Source: Haloarcula salina (GTDB lineage: Archaea; Halobacteriota; Halobacteria; Halobacteriales; Haloarculaceae). From it: a stretch of DNA of 64,000 nt. Under the pieces are notes generated by a model. That model did not search any database, was not told the DNA's origin, and saw only the letters and a list, made by a program, of their open reading frames with translations. Positions 1-8,276 of the stretch are shown piece by piece (the first letter of the stretch is position 1; every line of letters begins with the position of its first letter). Position numbers and translations under genes: made by a program. Location: the NCBI RefSeq assembly GCF_010119195.1, contig NZ_WRXL01000003.1, positions 171,539 through 235,538 on the forward strand, written 5' to 3'.

Positions 1-68
1 GAGCGCGACGCACAGAGGTCGTCACAGCGCTCGCAGTCGACCACGTCGAGGCCGTCCATCTGCTCCAT
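1..68 (-). CDS. Probable uracil-DNA glycosylase, N-terminus only (cut by window edge)
   Basis: Only about the first 22 codons are present. They read MEQMDGLDVVDCERCDDLCASR, split here as MEQ plus MDGLDVVDCERC plus DDLCASR. A short MDGL start followed by C-x2-C and a conserved SR is how haloarchaeal iron-sulfur (family 4/5) uracil-DNA glycosylases begin. Those enzymes remove uracil from deaminated DNA. Start is ATG at 68, with a second in-frame ATG at 59 that homologs may use. The identification rests on very little sequence, so it is tentative. Confidence 0.45.
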   Translation of the reverse strand, partial: MEQMDGLDVVDCERCDDLCASR

Positions 69-145
69 GCCCGCCGTTCGTGCCGGGGCCTATCAAACGC
101 GGCGGTCCGGGGCTCGATCGAGGCGCACAGTGACTGCGGTCGATC

Positions 146-694
146 TCACTCGGCGTCGCGCGCCCGGGCGGCGAGCCTGGCGACCCGCAACGGTTCCGGC
201 CGGCCGCCCTCTGGCGTGAACGCGCGGACCACGTCGGCCGCCTCGGCGTCGCCGAGACCGACCGCCCGGACGTACACGGTCTCGTCGTTCACCGACACCG
301 CCCGCCGGTCGGGCTGGGCGCGGTAGGTCGACAGTCTGTCCCGGACGGTCTCGGGGTCGTCGAACGCCTCGCGGATGGCCCCCTCCAGCCCGGGCGAGGA
401 CTCGAAGGTGACCGAGACGACCGGCAGGTCGGTGCGGTCGGCGATTTCCGGGAGGTCGAGGACGTTGAACCACGCCGGCGCGATGCCGGCCGCCAGCAGG
501 TAGCGGACGTCCTCGCGGCCGAGGCGGTCGACCATTCCGCAGACGGCGTCGGTCGCGTCGCTCCCGCCGACCGCACACCTTCCGAAAACGAAGCCGTCGA
601 CCACCCGACTGGCGCGGACGACCGCGCCGGCGAGGCGGCTGGTCTCGTCGCTGTACGACTCGGCGATGCCGAGGGCGCGAACCCCCGCTTTCAT
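146..694 (-). CDS. DUF99 family protein (endonuclease V-like fold)
   Basis: A 182-residue protein beginning MKAGVRALGIAESY, the typical opening of the archaeal DUF99 (UPF0215) family, which is related to endonuclease V and has been called endonuclease dU. The conserved middle VSVTFESSPGLEGAIREAFDDPE and the early glycine-serine-rich stretch agree with the family, and the length is normal. The proposed role is repair or surveillance of deaminated bases, which would suit the apparent uracil-DNA glycosylase lying downstream in the same direction. The function is inferred from family only. Confidence 0.75.
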   Translation of the reverse strand: MKAGVRALGIAESYSDETSRLAGAVVRASRVVDGFVFGRCAVGGSDATDAVCGMVDRLGREDVRYLLAAGIAPAWFNVLDLPEIADRTDLPVVSVTFESSPGLEGAIREAFDDPETVRDRLSTYRAQPDRRAVSVNDETVYVRAVGLGDAEAADVVRAFTPEGGRPEPLRVARLAARARDAE

Positions 695-773
695 CCGGCC
701 CGTCGCGGCCGCTTCCCGGGACGACCGCGAGACTGCGCGCGGTCGCGGCCGGGACGACGCACGGCGGTCCGCG

Positions 774-959
774 TCACGTGTTCTGGTCGTTCTTGATGTC
801 TTTCAGCCTGTCGAGGAGCTCGTCGTTCGAGGCCGTGAACTCGAACTCCACGTCTCCCTCGTGGGCGTTTTCTTCAGCATCGAGGCCGTCCTCGTCCTCG
901 AAGTCTGTGTCGTACTCCTGGTTGTCTTGTTCCGACTCATCGTAGCTCCCGAACCCCAT
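774..959 (-). CDS. Small acidic haloarchaeal protein, DUF5786-like
   Basis: A 61-residue protein starting MGFGSYDESEQDNQ, the hallmark of a haloarchaea-only family (DUF5786). It is highly acidic in the middle (DTDFEDEDGLDAEENAHEGD) and ends in an amphipathic segment, DELLDRLKDIKND. I chose ATG 959 rather than a longer reading because the family starts at MGFGS and an A/T-rich element lies about 27 bases upstream. No catalytic motif is visible and no function can be assigned. Confidence 0.7.
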   Translation of the reverse strand: MGFGSYDESEQDNQEYDTDFEDEDGLDAEENAHEGDVEFEFTASNDELLDRLKDIKNDQNT

Positions 960-1164
960 GGTACGTGTGGGACTATGACGTTCACAGTGAAAAATCACTC
1001 GCCGGTTCGTCCGTATCGCGGCCCCTGCGGGCCGTTCCGGTCCGCTGAGCGAGGTCAGAACCCGAATAACCGCGAGACGTCGCGGGGATGGCGAGTGGCG
1101 ATGGCCGTCGCCGGGAACGGGCGCGGACAGTACACTCAAGCGGGCCGCGCCACTGGTCTCGGAC

Positions 1165-1776
1165 ATGGACGTTCACAACGTCACGGCCGACGCGGATACG
1201 TTCACCTGCAACGCCTACCTCGCGGTCGGCGAGCGGACGACGCTGGTCGACGCGGGCGCGATGGACGGCGTCGTCGACGCGATCCGCGAGCGCGCCGACT
1301 CGCTCGACGCCGTCGTGCTGACGCACCAGCACGGCGACCACGTCCAGCAACTCGACGCCGTGCTCGACGCCTTCGACGCGCCGCTGTACGCCTACGCCGC
1401 CCACCCGCGGCGGGACCGCGCGCTCGACGACGGCGACACCCTGCTGGTCGGCGACGAGGAGTGCGAGGTCGTGTACACGCCGGGCCACGCCGACGACCAC
1501 GTCTCGCTGGTCTCGGACGCGTCGCTGTTCTCGGGCGACGTGGTCGTCCACGACGACGGCGCGTTCGACGACGGCTCGTTCGGCCGGACGGACCGGCCGG
1601 GCCAGTCCCGCGAACGGCTCATCCAGAGCGTCGAGGCCCTGCTCGCACGGATGCCCGACAGCGTCGAGCACATGTACTCGGGCCACGGCGGCGTCTTCCA
1701 CGGCGACGTCCGCGCGGTGGTCGAGCGGGCGCTGGAGCGCGCCGAGCGCCGGGAGCCGAAGTATCCCGACGAGTGA
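1165..1776 (+). CDS. MBL-fold metallo-hydrolase
   Basis: A 203-residue single-domain metallo-beta-lactamase fold protein. The metal-binding signature T-H-x-H-x-D-H is at residues 53-59 (H54, H56, D58, H59). Further likely ligands are H108 in TPGHADDH, D125 in FSGDVVV and H174 in YSGHGG. The pattern and size match glyoxalase II-like hydrolases binding two metals, probably zinc. The substrate cannot be read from sequence; thioester or lactone hydrolysis is possible. It stands alone, 63 bp ahead of the next same-strand gene. Confidence 0.8.
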   Translation: MDVHNVTADADTFTCNAYLAVGERTTLVDAGAMDGVVDAIRERADSLDAVVLTHQHGDHVQQLDAVLDAFDAPLYAYAAHPRRDRALDDGDTLLVGDEECEVVYTPGHADDHVSLVSDASLFSGDVVVHDDGAFDDGSFGRTDRPGQSRERLIQSVEALLARMPDSVEHMYSGHGGVFHGDVRAVVERALERAERREPKYPDE

Positions 1777-1839
1777 GGGGGGCCGGCGGCCGTCCGAGCG
1801 CGGCGTAACGCTCTCCTCGCTCGGGCGTCAGGTACGGGC

Positions 1840-2742
1840 ATGAATCAGCGACGGGGGACGGGAGCGGCGCTCGCCGTCGCCGGCGTCGCGCTGGCCGCCA
1901 TCCAGGTCCTGCACGCGCTTCAGCAGACCGACATCCCGGTGGCGATCGCCCTCGACGCGCTGCCGTTCGCCGCGATGGGGCTCGCCGTCGCCTACGCCGG
2001 CGTCTGGCTGGCCCGGGACTCGACGTTCGAGGGGGCGGCGACGCGGGTCGCGGCGTGGGCGGTCGGCGGCACGGTCGCGCTCGCGGCGGTCGCGGCGCTG
2101 GTGCTGTTCGGCCAGCGCGTCGCCACCGGCTCGCTCGCCCGGGCGTCGGTGCTCACCGTCGATCTCGCCACGGTCGGCGCGCTCGCGGGCGTGCTGGTCG
2201 GCCTCTACGACGCCCAGAGCCGGGCCCGGCTCCGCGAACTCGAACGCGAGCGCGACCGAATCGAGGCGTTCGCCGGGAAAGCCGCGGACGTGAACAACTA
2301 CGGCCGGGCGATCGCCAGCGCCCAGAGCGTCGACGGCGTGGCCGCCTTCGTCGTCGAGGCGCTCGGGACGATGACGGGGATGGAGGAGACCGCGGTCGTC
2401 CGGGTCGGCGACGGCGGCGCGGTCCCGCTCGCGAACACGGTTCGGACCGTCGAACGCGACGCGGTCGGGCGACTGGCCGGCGCGCTCCGGTCACAGCAGC
2501 AGGGGGACGTGGTCGTCCACGCCGACGGCTTCCCGGTCGACCTCCCCGAGGACGTGGCTGGCGGCGTGTCCGCGGTCGTCCACGACGACGGAGCGACGGC
2601 CATCGTGGTGGTCTCGCTGACGACCGGCGACGCCGCCGTCGCCGAGGAGGACCGCAAGCTGCTGGAGCTCATCGTCTCGCACGCGTCGGTCCGCATCGGG
2701 ACCCTCGGCGCGGGCGCGGCCGACGAGCGACGGGTGGGGTAG
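1840..2742 (+). CDS. Membrane protein with C-terminal GAF domain
   Basis: A 300-residue protein with four predicted membrane helices (about residues 8-25, 34-56, 70-92 and 102-122), then a charged linker rich in RELERERDRIEAF that is likely helical or coiled-coil. A GAF-like domain follows at roughly 150-290. There is no histidine kinase or response regulator domain. This is the sensor-input layout seen in haloarchaeal membrane histidine kinases, but with the output half missing. It may pass a signal by protein contact or be a degraded kinase. Role unknown. Confidence 0.6.
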   Translation: MNQRRGTGAALAVAGVALAAIQVLHALQQTDIPVAIALDALPFAAMGLAVAYAGVWLARDSTFEGAATRVAAWAVGGTVALAAVAALVLFGQRVATGSLARASVLTVDLATVGALAGVLVGLYDAQSRARLRELERERDRIEAFAGKAADVNNYGRAIASAQSVDGVAAFVVEALGTMTGMEETAVVRVGDGGAVPLANTVRTVERDAVGRLAGALRSQQQGDVVVHADGFPVDLPEDVAGGVSAVVHDDGATAIVVVSLTTGDAAVAEEDRKLLELIVSHASVRIGTLGAGAADERRVG

Positions 2743-2820
2743 CGGCTCGGGCGGTGGGGCCCCGGCGGCGGGCGGCGCGGCTCGGCGCGTCGCAGTGTCG
2801 ACGAGAGAAAGACGGCGGCG

Positions 2821-2970
2821 TTATGCGCTGCGCGGTTCCTTGGCCTTCGGGCGGAGATTGCCGTAGCCGCACTTGCGGCACTGGCGTGCGCGCTGGGGGT
2901 TGCGGGCGTTACAGCGCATGCAAATCTGCTTGCTCAGGATTCGGTCGGACGCTTTCTCGAAGCTAGCCAT
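2821..2970 (-). CDS. rpl40e: Large ribosomal subunit protein eL40 (L40e)
   Basis: A 49-residue zinc-ribbon ribosomal protein starting [20 protein letters not shown] and ending KAKEPRSA. Two zinc-binding pairs are visible, C-x2-C (ICMRC) and C-x2-C ([13 protein letters not shown]), which is diagnostic for archaeal L40e. Length matches the family exactly. It is transcribed away from eif2g and faces the GAF-domain gene convergently with a 78-bp gap. A TATA-like element sits 25-30 bases before the ATG, implying a leaderless transcript. Confidence 0.95.
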   Translation of the reverse strand: MASFEKASDRILSKQICMRCNARNPQRARQCRKCGYGNLRPKAKEPRSA

Positions 2971-2993
2971 GCGCGACCCTTTCCGGTCCGCGC

Positions 2994-3002
2994 GTTTAAG
3001 TT
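2994..3002 (-). promoter_or_regulatory. TATA box of rpl40e
   Basis: On the minus strand the sequence reads AAAACTTAAAC, centred about 27 bases before the rpl40e ATG at 2970. This is the spacing expected of a leaderless haloarchaeal transcript. Confidence 0.55.
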
Positions 3003-3127
3003 TTGAGTTTCCACGCCGGACGGACAGTCGCCGGAACCGCGCCGTCCGGGCGTCCCGTCGTCCGACGAGCGAGCGTCTCGGCGGCCGCGGCCCTGTCTCG
3101 ACGGGCGGTCTCCGGGCGCAAACAGTA

Positions 3128-3137
3128 GGTTTATCAG
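3128..3137 (+). promoter_or_regulatory. TATA box of the eif2g operon
   Basis: GGTTTATCAG lies about 40 bases before the eif2g ATG. Transcription would then begin near 3160, giving a leader of about 15 bases. It is the only A/T-rich hexamer in an otherwise GC-rich 200-bp divergent intergenic region. Confidence 0.55.
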
Positions 3138-3174
3138 TTGCACGTGGCGAAACTCAACCAAGATTACTCTCGAA

Positions 3175-4404
3175 ATGACATCGAACAAACAACCGGAGGT
3201 GAACATCGGACTCGTCGGGCACGTCGACCACGGCAAGACCACGCTCGTACAGGCGCTGTCCGGCGAATGGACCGACCAGCACTCCGAGGAGATGAAGCGC
3301 GGTATCTCTATCCGACTCGGCTACGCCGACGCGACGTTCCGTCGCTGCCCGGAGGCCGAGGAGCCAGAGGCGTTCACCGTCTCCGAGCACTGCGAGGACC
3401 ACGACGTCGACACCGAGCACCTCCGGACGGTGTCGTTCGTGGACGCCCCCGGCCACGAGACGCTCATGGCGACGATGCTGTCCGGCGCGGCCATCATGGA
3501 CGGCGCGGTGCTGGTCATCTCGGCGACCGAGCCCGTCCCGCAGGCCCAGACCGAGGAGCACCTGAGCGCGCTCGACATCATCGGCATCGACAACATCGTC
3601 ATCGCCCAGAACAAGGTCGACCTCGTCGACGAGGAGCGGGCGAAACAGAACTACGAGCAGATCCAGGAGTTCGTGGAGGGGACCGTCGCCGAGGGCGCGC
3701 CGGTCGTCCCCATCAGCGCCGGCCAGGAGGCCAACATCGACCTGCTCATCGAGGCCATCGAGGAGGAGATCCCCACCCCCGAGCGCGACCCCGACGCGGA
3801 CGCCCGCATGATGGTCGCGCGCTCGTTCGACATCAACCGCCCGGGCACGACCTGGGAGGACCTGATGGGCGGCGTGCTGGGCGGTTCGCTCGTCAGCGGG
3901 GAACTGGAGGTCGACGACGAGATCGAACTCCGTCCCGGCCGCGAGGTCGAAGAGGGCGGCAAGACGGAGTGGCAGCCCGTGACGACGACGGTCCGCTCGC
4001 TCCAGTCGGGCGGCGACTTCGTCGACACGGTGACGCCGGGCGGCCTGCTCGGCGTCGGCACCGGGCTCGACCCCTCGATCACGAAGGGCGACGCGCTGGC
4101 CGGCCAGGTCGCCGGCCCGCCCGGCAGCCTCCCGCCGACCCGCGAGACGTTCACGATGGACGTGGACCTGCTCGAACGCATCGTCGGCGACGACGGCGGC
4201 GAGGTCGACGAGATCTCGACCGGCGAGCCGCTGATGTTGACCATCGGGACCGCGACCACCGTCGGCTCGGTCACGAGCGCCCGGGACGACGAGTGTGAAG
4301 TCGCACTCAAGCGCCCCGTCTGTGCGGAGTCGGGCGCGAAGATCGCCATCAACCGCCGTGTCGGCGCGCGGTGGCGGCTCATCGGCGTCGGCACGCTGCG
4401 GTGA
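3175..4404 (+). CDS. eif2g: Translation initiation factor aIF2 subunit gamma
   Basis: A 409-residue GTPase that carries initiator Met-tRNA to the ribosome as the gamma subunit of aIF2. The motifs are complete: P-loop GHVDHGKTT near residue 15, switch region [15 protein letters not shown], zinc-knuckle remnant with Cys in RRCPEAEE and EHCED, DAPGHE (G3), NKVD (G4) and the SAGQ element, followed by the two EF-Tu-like beta-barrels. Length is normal. It leads a tightly packed operon with a PIN gene, rpo7, spt4 and a CoA-biosynthesis kinase, linking translation and transcription functions. Confidence 0.97.
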   Translation: MTSNKQPEVNIGLVGHVDHGKTTLVQALSGEWTDQHSEEMKRGISIRLGYADATFRRCPEAEEPEAFTVSEHCEDHDVDTEHLRTVSFVDAPGHETLMATMLSGAAIMDGAVLVISATEPVPQAQTEEHLSALDIIGIDNIVIAQNKVDLVDEERAKQNYEQIQEFVEGTVAEGAPVVPISAGQEANIDLLIEAIEEEIPTPERDPDADARMMVARSFDINRPGTTWEDLMGGVLGGSLVSGELEVDDEIELRPGREVEEGGKTEWQPVTTTVRSLQSGGDFVDTVTPGGLLGVGTGLDPSITKGDALAGQVAGPPGSLPPTRETFTMDVDLLERIVGDDGGEVDEISTGEPLMLTIGTATTVGSVTSARDDECEVALKRPVCAESGAKIAINRRVGARWRLIGVGTLR

Positions 4405-4778
4405 TGCTCGTGCTGGACACGAACGCGCTGATGATGCCGGTCGAATGTAACGTCCGCCTGTTCGAGGAACTCGAACGGGTCGTCGACGCGGCGGAGTACG
4501 TCGTGCCGGCGGCCGTCCGCGACGAACTGGAGAAACTGGCCGACGGCGCGGGCGAGGAGGCCACCGCGGCCGCCGTCGGTCGGGACCTGCTCGACCGCTG
4601 TACGGTCCGCGAGACGACGGCCGACTACGCGGACGACGCGGTCCTCGAACTCGCGCGGCGCGACGACGCGACGCACGCGGTCACGAACGACAAGCCCCTC
4701 AAACGCCGCCTGCTCGACGCGGGCGTTCCAGTAATTAGTTTAAGGGGCCGGAACAAACTGGGTATCACTCAACCATAA
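4404..4778 (+). CDS. PIN-domain RNase, Fcf1/VapC9-like
   Basis: A 124-residue PIN domain. The acidic metal-binding residues are recognisable in MLVLDTNAL at the start, in DELEKLADG, and in the C-terminal THAVTNDKPLKRRL. I chose ATG 4404 because it overlaps the eif2g stop by one base (TGATG), suggesting translational coupling, and because the PIN fold begins right there. This gene is a stable neighbour of aIF2-gamma in archaea, so it is more likely an RNA-processing or ribosome-linked nuclease than a toxin. No antitoxin gene is present. Confidence 0.85.
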   Translation: MLVLDTNALMMPVECNVRLFEELERVVDAAEYVVPAAVRDELEKLADGAGEEATAAAVGRDLLDRCTVRETTADYADDAVLELARRDDATHAVTNDKPLKRRLLDAGVPVISLRGRNKLGITQP

Positions 4779-4781
4779 CAC

Positions 4782-5360
4782 ATGTATAAACGGGTACGCC
4801 TACGCGATACGGTCGAAGTCCCGCCGCGGTTTCTGGCGGATGTCAGTCCGGGGCTGGTCAAGAAGCTCCTGCAGGAGAAACTCGAAGGTCGAATGGACGA
4901 GGACGTTGGTAGCGTCGTCTCCGTCATCGAGGTCCACGACATCGGCGACGGGGCCGTCCTGCCGAACGAGCCCGGCGTCTACTACGAGGCCGAGTTCGAC
5001 GCGCTGACCTTCGACCCGCAGATGCAGGAAGTGGTCGACGGGGAGGTCGTCGAGGTCGTCAACTTCGGGGCGTTCATCGGCATCGGGCCGGTCGACGGCC
5101 TGCTGCACGTCTCGCAGATCTCCGACGAATACCTCGCCTACGACGAGGAGAACCAGCAGCTCGCCTCTCGGGAGTCCAACCGGACGCTCACCGTCGGCGA
5201 CGCCGTCCGGGCGCGGATCGTCACGAAGAGCATCGACGAGCGAAACCCGCGCGACTCCAAGATCGGCCTCACGGCCAAGCAGGTCGGGCTGGGCAAGCAC
5301 GGCTGGCTCCAGGAGGAGCGCGAGCGCCGCGAGGGGACGGCCGAGGCCGGTGATAGCTGA
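4782..5360 (+). CDS. rpo7: DNA-directed RNA polymerase subunit Rpo7 (RpoE')
   Basis: A 192-residue RNA polymerase stalk subunit. The N-terminal RNP-like domain starts MYKRVRLRDTVEVPPRF, and an S1 RNA-binding domain covers about 80-180, including GAFIGIGPVDGLLHVSQIS. With Rpo4 it forms the stalk that helps open the promoter and binds emerging RNA. The gene starts three bases after the PIN stop and its own stop overlaps the spt4 start by one base. This rpo7-spt4 order is conserved in archaea. Confidence 0.96.
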   Translation: MYKRVRLRDTVEVPPRFLADVSPGLVKKLLQEKLEGRMDEDVGSVVSVIEVHDIGDGAVLPNEPGVYYEAEFDALTFDPQMQEVVDGEVVEVVNFGAFIGIGPVDGLLHVSQISDEYLAYDEENQQLASRESNRTLTVGDAVRARIVTKSIDERNPRDSKIGLTAKQVGLGKHGWLQEERERREGTAEAGDS

Positions 5361-5557
5361 TGGCTGACCGACTCGTCTGTCGCGACTGTCACCGCGTCCA
5401 GGGCGCGGAGATCGAGAGCCAGTGCGAGGCCTGCGGCGGCACGTCGCTGACCGAGGACTGGGCCGGCTACGTCGTCATCGCTCATCCCGAGCGCTCGGAC
5501 ATCGCCAAAGAGATGGAAGTCACCAAGCCGGGCAAGTACGCGCTGAAAGTCCGCTGA
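5360..5557 (+). CDS. spt4: Transcription elongation factor Spt4
   Basis: A 65-residue zinc-ribbon protein with C-x2-C in VCRDCHRV and C-x2-C in QCEACGGTS, then the conserved LTEDWAGYVVI core and a final GKYALKVR. Spt4 pairs with Spt5 to make RNA polymerase processive. It used to be annotated RpoE''. Length and motif order match archaeal Spt4 fully. The start overlaps the preceding rpo7 stop (TGATG), so translation is probably coupled. Confidence 0.95.
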   Translation: MADRLVCRDCHRVQGAEIESQCEACGGTSLTEDWAGYVVIAHPERSDIAKEMEVTKPGKYALKVR

Positions 5558-5558
5558 C

Positions 5559-6098
5559 GTGTCCGACACCGTTCTCGAACTCCCGCGCGGCCTGCGAGAC
5601 GAACTGAAGGAGCCGCTCGGCCCGATTTACACCGATACGGCGGCGCTGCTCGCAGACGCCGGCGAGCCGCTGATCGCCGTCGGCGACATGGTCACCTACC
5701 ACCTGATCGAGGGCGGCCGTATTCCCGATCTGGCGCTCGTCGACGAGCAGACCAAGCGCTCGGCCGTCGACGGCGAGGTGACGGCCGCCATCGGCGGCTT
5801 CGACGACGAGCGGACCGTCGAGAACCCGGCGGCGACGCTGACCGCGGCGCTGCTTTCGGCGATCCGGGACGGCGTCGAGAGCGACGAGACGACGCTGCTC
5901 GACGTGGACGGGGAGGAAGACCTCGCCGCGCTCCCGGCCGTGGTCGTCGCGCCCGCCGGGGCCAGCGTCGTCTACGGCCAGCCGGACGAGGGGATGGTGC
6001 TGACCACGTGCGACGAGGCGGCCAAGGAGCGGGCGCGGTCGCTGCTGGAGCGAATGGACGGCGACACGGAACGCGCGTTCGAGCTACTCGGCGAATAG
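5559..6098 (+). CDS. GTP-dependent dephospho-CoA kinase (DUF359)
   Basis: A 179-residue protein of the archaeal DUF359 family, now known as GTP-dependent dephospho-CoA kinase, which performs the last step of coenzyme A synthesis. Typical features are LPRGLRDELKEPLGPIYTD at the start, GDMVTYHLIEGG, VDEQTKRS and VENPAATLT. It starts with GTG at 5559, one base after the spt4 stop. No ATG is available at the conserved N-terminus. It appears to be the last gene of the eif2g operon; the next gene is on the other strand. Confidence 0.85.
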   Translation: MSDTVLELPRGLRDELKEPLGPIYTDTAALLADAGEPLIAVGDMVTYHLIEGGRIPDLALVDEQTKRSAVDGEVTAAIGGFDDERTVENPAATLTAALLSAIRDGVESDETTLLDVDGEEDLAALPAVVVAPAGASVVYGQPDEGMVLTTCDEAAKERARSLLERMDGDTERAFELLGE

Positions 6099-6115
6099 CC
6101 GCCACCGGCCGATTG

Positions 6116-6271
6116 TTACTCCGGCCGCGGGACGCTGAGGTTCTGCATCTCCGTCTCGCAACGGTCGCACGACACTGCCGAAAGGTCGCTACAGAGGCGC
6201 TTCCCGCAGTCCGGGCACTCGAAGAGCCGTTCGTCGTCGTCACAGGGTGCCGGATCTGACCAGGTAGGCAT
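6116..6271 (-). CDS. Small zinc-ribbon protein (rubrerythrin-like domain)
   Basis: A 51-residue protein starting MPTWSDPAPCDDDERLFECP. It has two zinc-binding pairs, C-x2-C in ECPDCGKR and C-x2-C in SCDRCETEM, with additional Cys at the N-terminus and in RLCSDL. Such rubrerythrin-like mini zinc ribbons are common, often in several copies, in haloarchaea. An in-frame ATG at 6283 would add four residues, so the exact start is uncertain. Its function is unknown; nucleic-acid or protein binding is possible. Confidence 0.65.
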   Translation of the reverse strand: MPTWSDPAPCDDDERLFECPDCGKRLCSDLSAVSCDRCETEMQNLSVPRPE

Positions 6272-6360
6272 ACTTATACGCATGTGGCACTCGTTATCGT
6301 ATAAACCTTGCTCACAGTGCGGTTTTTGCGACCGTACGTCCACGGAAAGTGGACGAGCGT

Positions 6361-7419
6361 TCACTCCAGGACGTGGATATGCCTGACGAGCGAGCGGTGG
6401 ACGCGCCGGCGGAAGTAGCCGTCGACGGTCCACCCGGCGTCGGTCGCGGCGTCGCGCCAGTCGCGGTCGGCGACGAGCACGCAGCGCGACGCCACCCGGT
6501 TCGCGTCGCCGAGCGCACCGGAAACGAGGGGGTCGAGATCGCCCTCGATGCGTGACTGACGGCCGTAGGGGGCGTCGAAGACGACGGCGTCGACGCCGTC
6601 CTCGCCGACCGGCAGCGAGGCCGCGTCGGCCCGGAACACGTCCCAAGCGCCCGGTTCGGGGTAGGCGGCCCGGTCGGGGTGCCCGTCGCCGTCGAGGGCG
6701 TAGCGGAGGTTCTCGCGCGTCCCGCGGACCATCTTTTCCTGTGCGTCGCCGCCGACGGCGCGAGCGCCGACCAACCCCGCTTCGAGCAGGAGGCCGCCGG
6801 TGCCACACATCGGGTCGAGCACCGTCGCGCCCGGCCGAGCGCCGGCGACGTTGACCAGCGCGCGGGCTTCGAGCGGGTCCATGCTCCCGGGCTGGAAGAA
6901 GGGGCGGTCAGTGGGCTGGCGCTCGCCGAAGTCACGGACGCTCTCTGCGTCGAGCCAGCCGAGGGCGCAGCAGGCCTCGCCGGTTCCGCCCTCCTCGTCG
7001 CCGTCGGGGTCCGAGAAGTAGGCGTAGAGAACGTGGTCCGGGGTTTCGAGGTCCACGTCGAAGCCGCGGTCGGTCAGGACGCCGCCCAGCGTCCGCTCGG
7101 CGCGCTGGGTGTCGGTCCCGGTGCTCGCTCGCACGTCGACTGCGCGGACCGCGACGCTCCCAGCGCGATCTATCGTGGCCGCGTCGAGCAGCGCCTCGGC
7201 GCTCTCGAGGTCTGGCGCTGTGGTCCCGACCAGGTCGCAGGCACGGTGGGTGAACGCGAGGTGGCGGACGCGATCGCTGACGCCTCGCGCCGTCGCGAGG
7301 CCGGGCGCGAGCAGGTCGACCGCGGTGGCGGCGCTCGCCGCCTCCCGCGCCGCGAAGGCGTCGTCCTGCCCGCCGAGTTCGAGGACGTACACGCCCGAGC
7401 GGTGTGGGCGAGCGGGCAT
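6361..7419 (-). CDS. trmG10: tRNA (guanine10-N2)-methyltransferase
   Basis: A 352-residue protein with an N-terminal THUMP-type RNA-binding region (about 1-160) and a C-terminal Rossmann methyltransferase domain. The SAM-binding motif is DPMCGTGGLLLEA, and the catalytic N-methyltransferase motif is DAPYGRQS in place of the usual DPPYG. This is the archaeal TrmG10 (TIGR01177-type) layout, which makes m2G/m2,2G at position 10 of tRNA. I picked ATG 7419 (MPARPHRSGVYVLELGG) over an upstream in-frame start because the YVLELGG strand opens the family fold. Confidence 0.88.
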   Translation of the reverse strand: MPARPHRSGVYVLELGGQDDAFAAREAASAATAVDLLAPGLATARGVSDRVRHLAFTHRACDLVGTTAPDLESAEALLDAATIDRAGSVAVRAVDVRASTGTDTQRAERTLGGVLTDRGFDVDLETPDHVLYAYFSDPDGDEEGGTGEACCALGWLDAESVRDFGERQPTDRPFFQPGSMDPLEARALVNVAGARPGATVLDPMCGTGGLLLEAGLVGARAVGGDAQEKMVRGTRENLRYALDGDGHPDRAAYPEPGAWDVFRADAASLPVGEDGVDAVVFDAPYGRQSRIEGDLDPLVSGALGDANRVASRCVLVADRDWRDAATDAGWTVDGYFRRRVHRSLVRHIHVLE

Positions 7420-7487
7420 GAGCGTGCCGGTCCGCCGCCGGGCGGCGCGAACACAACGCACAAACGCCGCCCCGCCGTACCCCGGGT

Positions 7488-7877
7488 ATGCTCCAGTCCG
7501 GGTCCCCGAGCCTGACCGGCGGCGGCGTCGTCGCCGTCCTCGTGACCGTCCTCGTCACCTGGCTGTTCTACGGCGTCACGCTCCATCTCGCCGCGACGTT
7601 CTTCATCGGCGACGTGCCGAGCCAACTGGCCGCGAAGGCGGCCGTCGCGCCGGCGCTCGTCTCGCTGATCCTCCAGCGCTGGGGCGTCGAGTCCGGCCTC
7701 GTCTCGGCCGACCTCGGCGTGGCGGTCGTCCTGTTGCTCACCCTCGTCGCCGACGGCATCGCCATCAGCCTCTCGTACCGGCTCTCGACCCGGTCGACGG
7801 CCCCGCTCGTCGCGTTGCACCTGGCGTTCGCCGCGGTACTCGGGTTCGCGCTGAACAACATCTTCCGCTTCTTCTGA
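7488..7877 (+). CDS. Four-helix membrane protein, haloarchaeal family
   Basis: A 129-residue membrane protein with about four hydrophobic segments (residues 13-35, 43-63, 70-92 and 104-126) and a short polar N-terminus. There is no signal peptide and no catalytic motif. It resembles a small haloarchaea-only family of unknown function (possibly DUF7473; name from memory). It diverges from trmG10 with a 68-bp gap. Its end faces the hairpin-rich gap before hisG. Confidence 0.6.
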   Translation: MLQSGSPSLTGGGVVAVLVTVLVTWLFYGVTLHLAATFFIGDVPSQLAAKAAVAPALVSLILQRWGVESGLVSADLGVAVVLLLTLVADGIAISLSYRLSTRSTAPLVALHLAFAAVLGFALNNIFRFF

Positions 7878-8276
7878 GCCCCAGAGCCCGGAATGAACTG
7901 AGAGGGGTAGGCGACGAAAGCCCTCGGCCGGTTCCGGTCCCGCGGCTCGCTGCGCGCTTCGGCCGCGTTGCGGCCTGCAGTCCTTTCTTCGCCGGGGTTC
8001 CCGGAACCGACCTCGCCCTTTCAATCCACCAGGGACGGCCAGTTCGATCCGCAGACTCCGGTCTCCTCGACCAGTGAGTAGCCGCACATCCCGATTCAAG
8101 CTGTGATTCACGGCGGCTGCGGGGCAGAGCGCGGATAACGTACCGCGCCTCCGGCGCGGTTTCACTCCGAGCCGCGGCCGCAGGCCGCGGCTCGGAGCCT
8201 TTTTAGCGTAGATTTTTGCGACGGGGGTGCCCGCAGGCCGCTTCGCGGCCGAGGACACCCCCACCGTAAAAAGGTA
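7878..8276. other. Convergent gap with hairpins and a possible dispersed repeat
   Basis: There is no supportable gene here. The first part (about 7905-8100) is GC-rich and reads like a degenerate coding-like element, with an imperfect inverted pair GGTTCCGG near 7940 and CCGGAACC near 8001. The last part (8142-8262) holds three strong hairpins flanked by T/A runs and probably terminates transcription from both sides, the membrane-protein gene on plus and hisG on minus. Confidence 0.5.
8142..8262. terminator. Three strong hairpins, probable bidirectional terminator
   Basis: Hairpin 1 (8142-8160) has perfect 8-bp arms ACCGCGCC and GGCGCGGT around loop TCC. Hairpin 2 (8165-8197) has perfect 15-bp arms CTCCGAGCCGCGGCC and its complement around loop GCA, followed by CCTTTTT. 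Hairpin 3 (8223-8262) has an inner 6-bp stem GGCCGC with loop TTC inside an outer 10-bp stem with one mismatch. A-runs on its plus-strand right side give T-runs just after hisG on the minus strand. This suggests termination in both directions. Confidence 0.65.

Noticed and set aside
4404..4778. PIN gene as toxin of a VapBC pair
   Set aside because: It sits inside the conserved eif2g-rpo7 operon, has no antitoxin gene before it and resembles Fcf1-type processing nucleases.
8030..8080. tRNA-like stretch with CAGTTCGATCC
   Set aside because: No acceptor, D or anticodon stem can be drawn around it, and no CCA-adjacent acceptor pairing.
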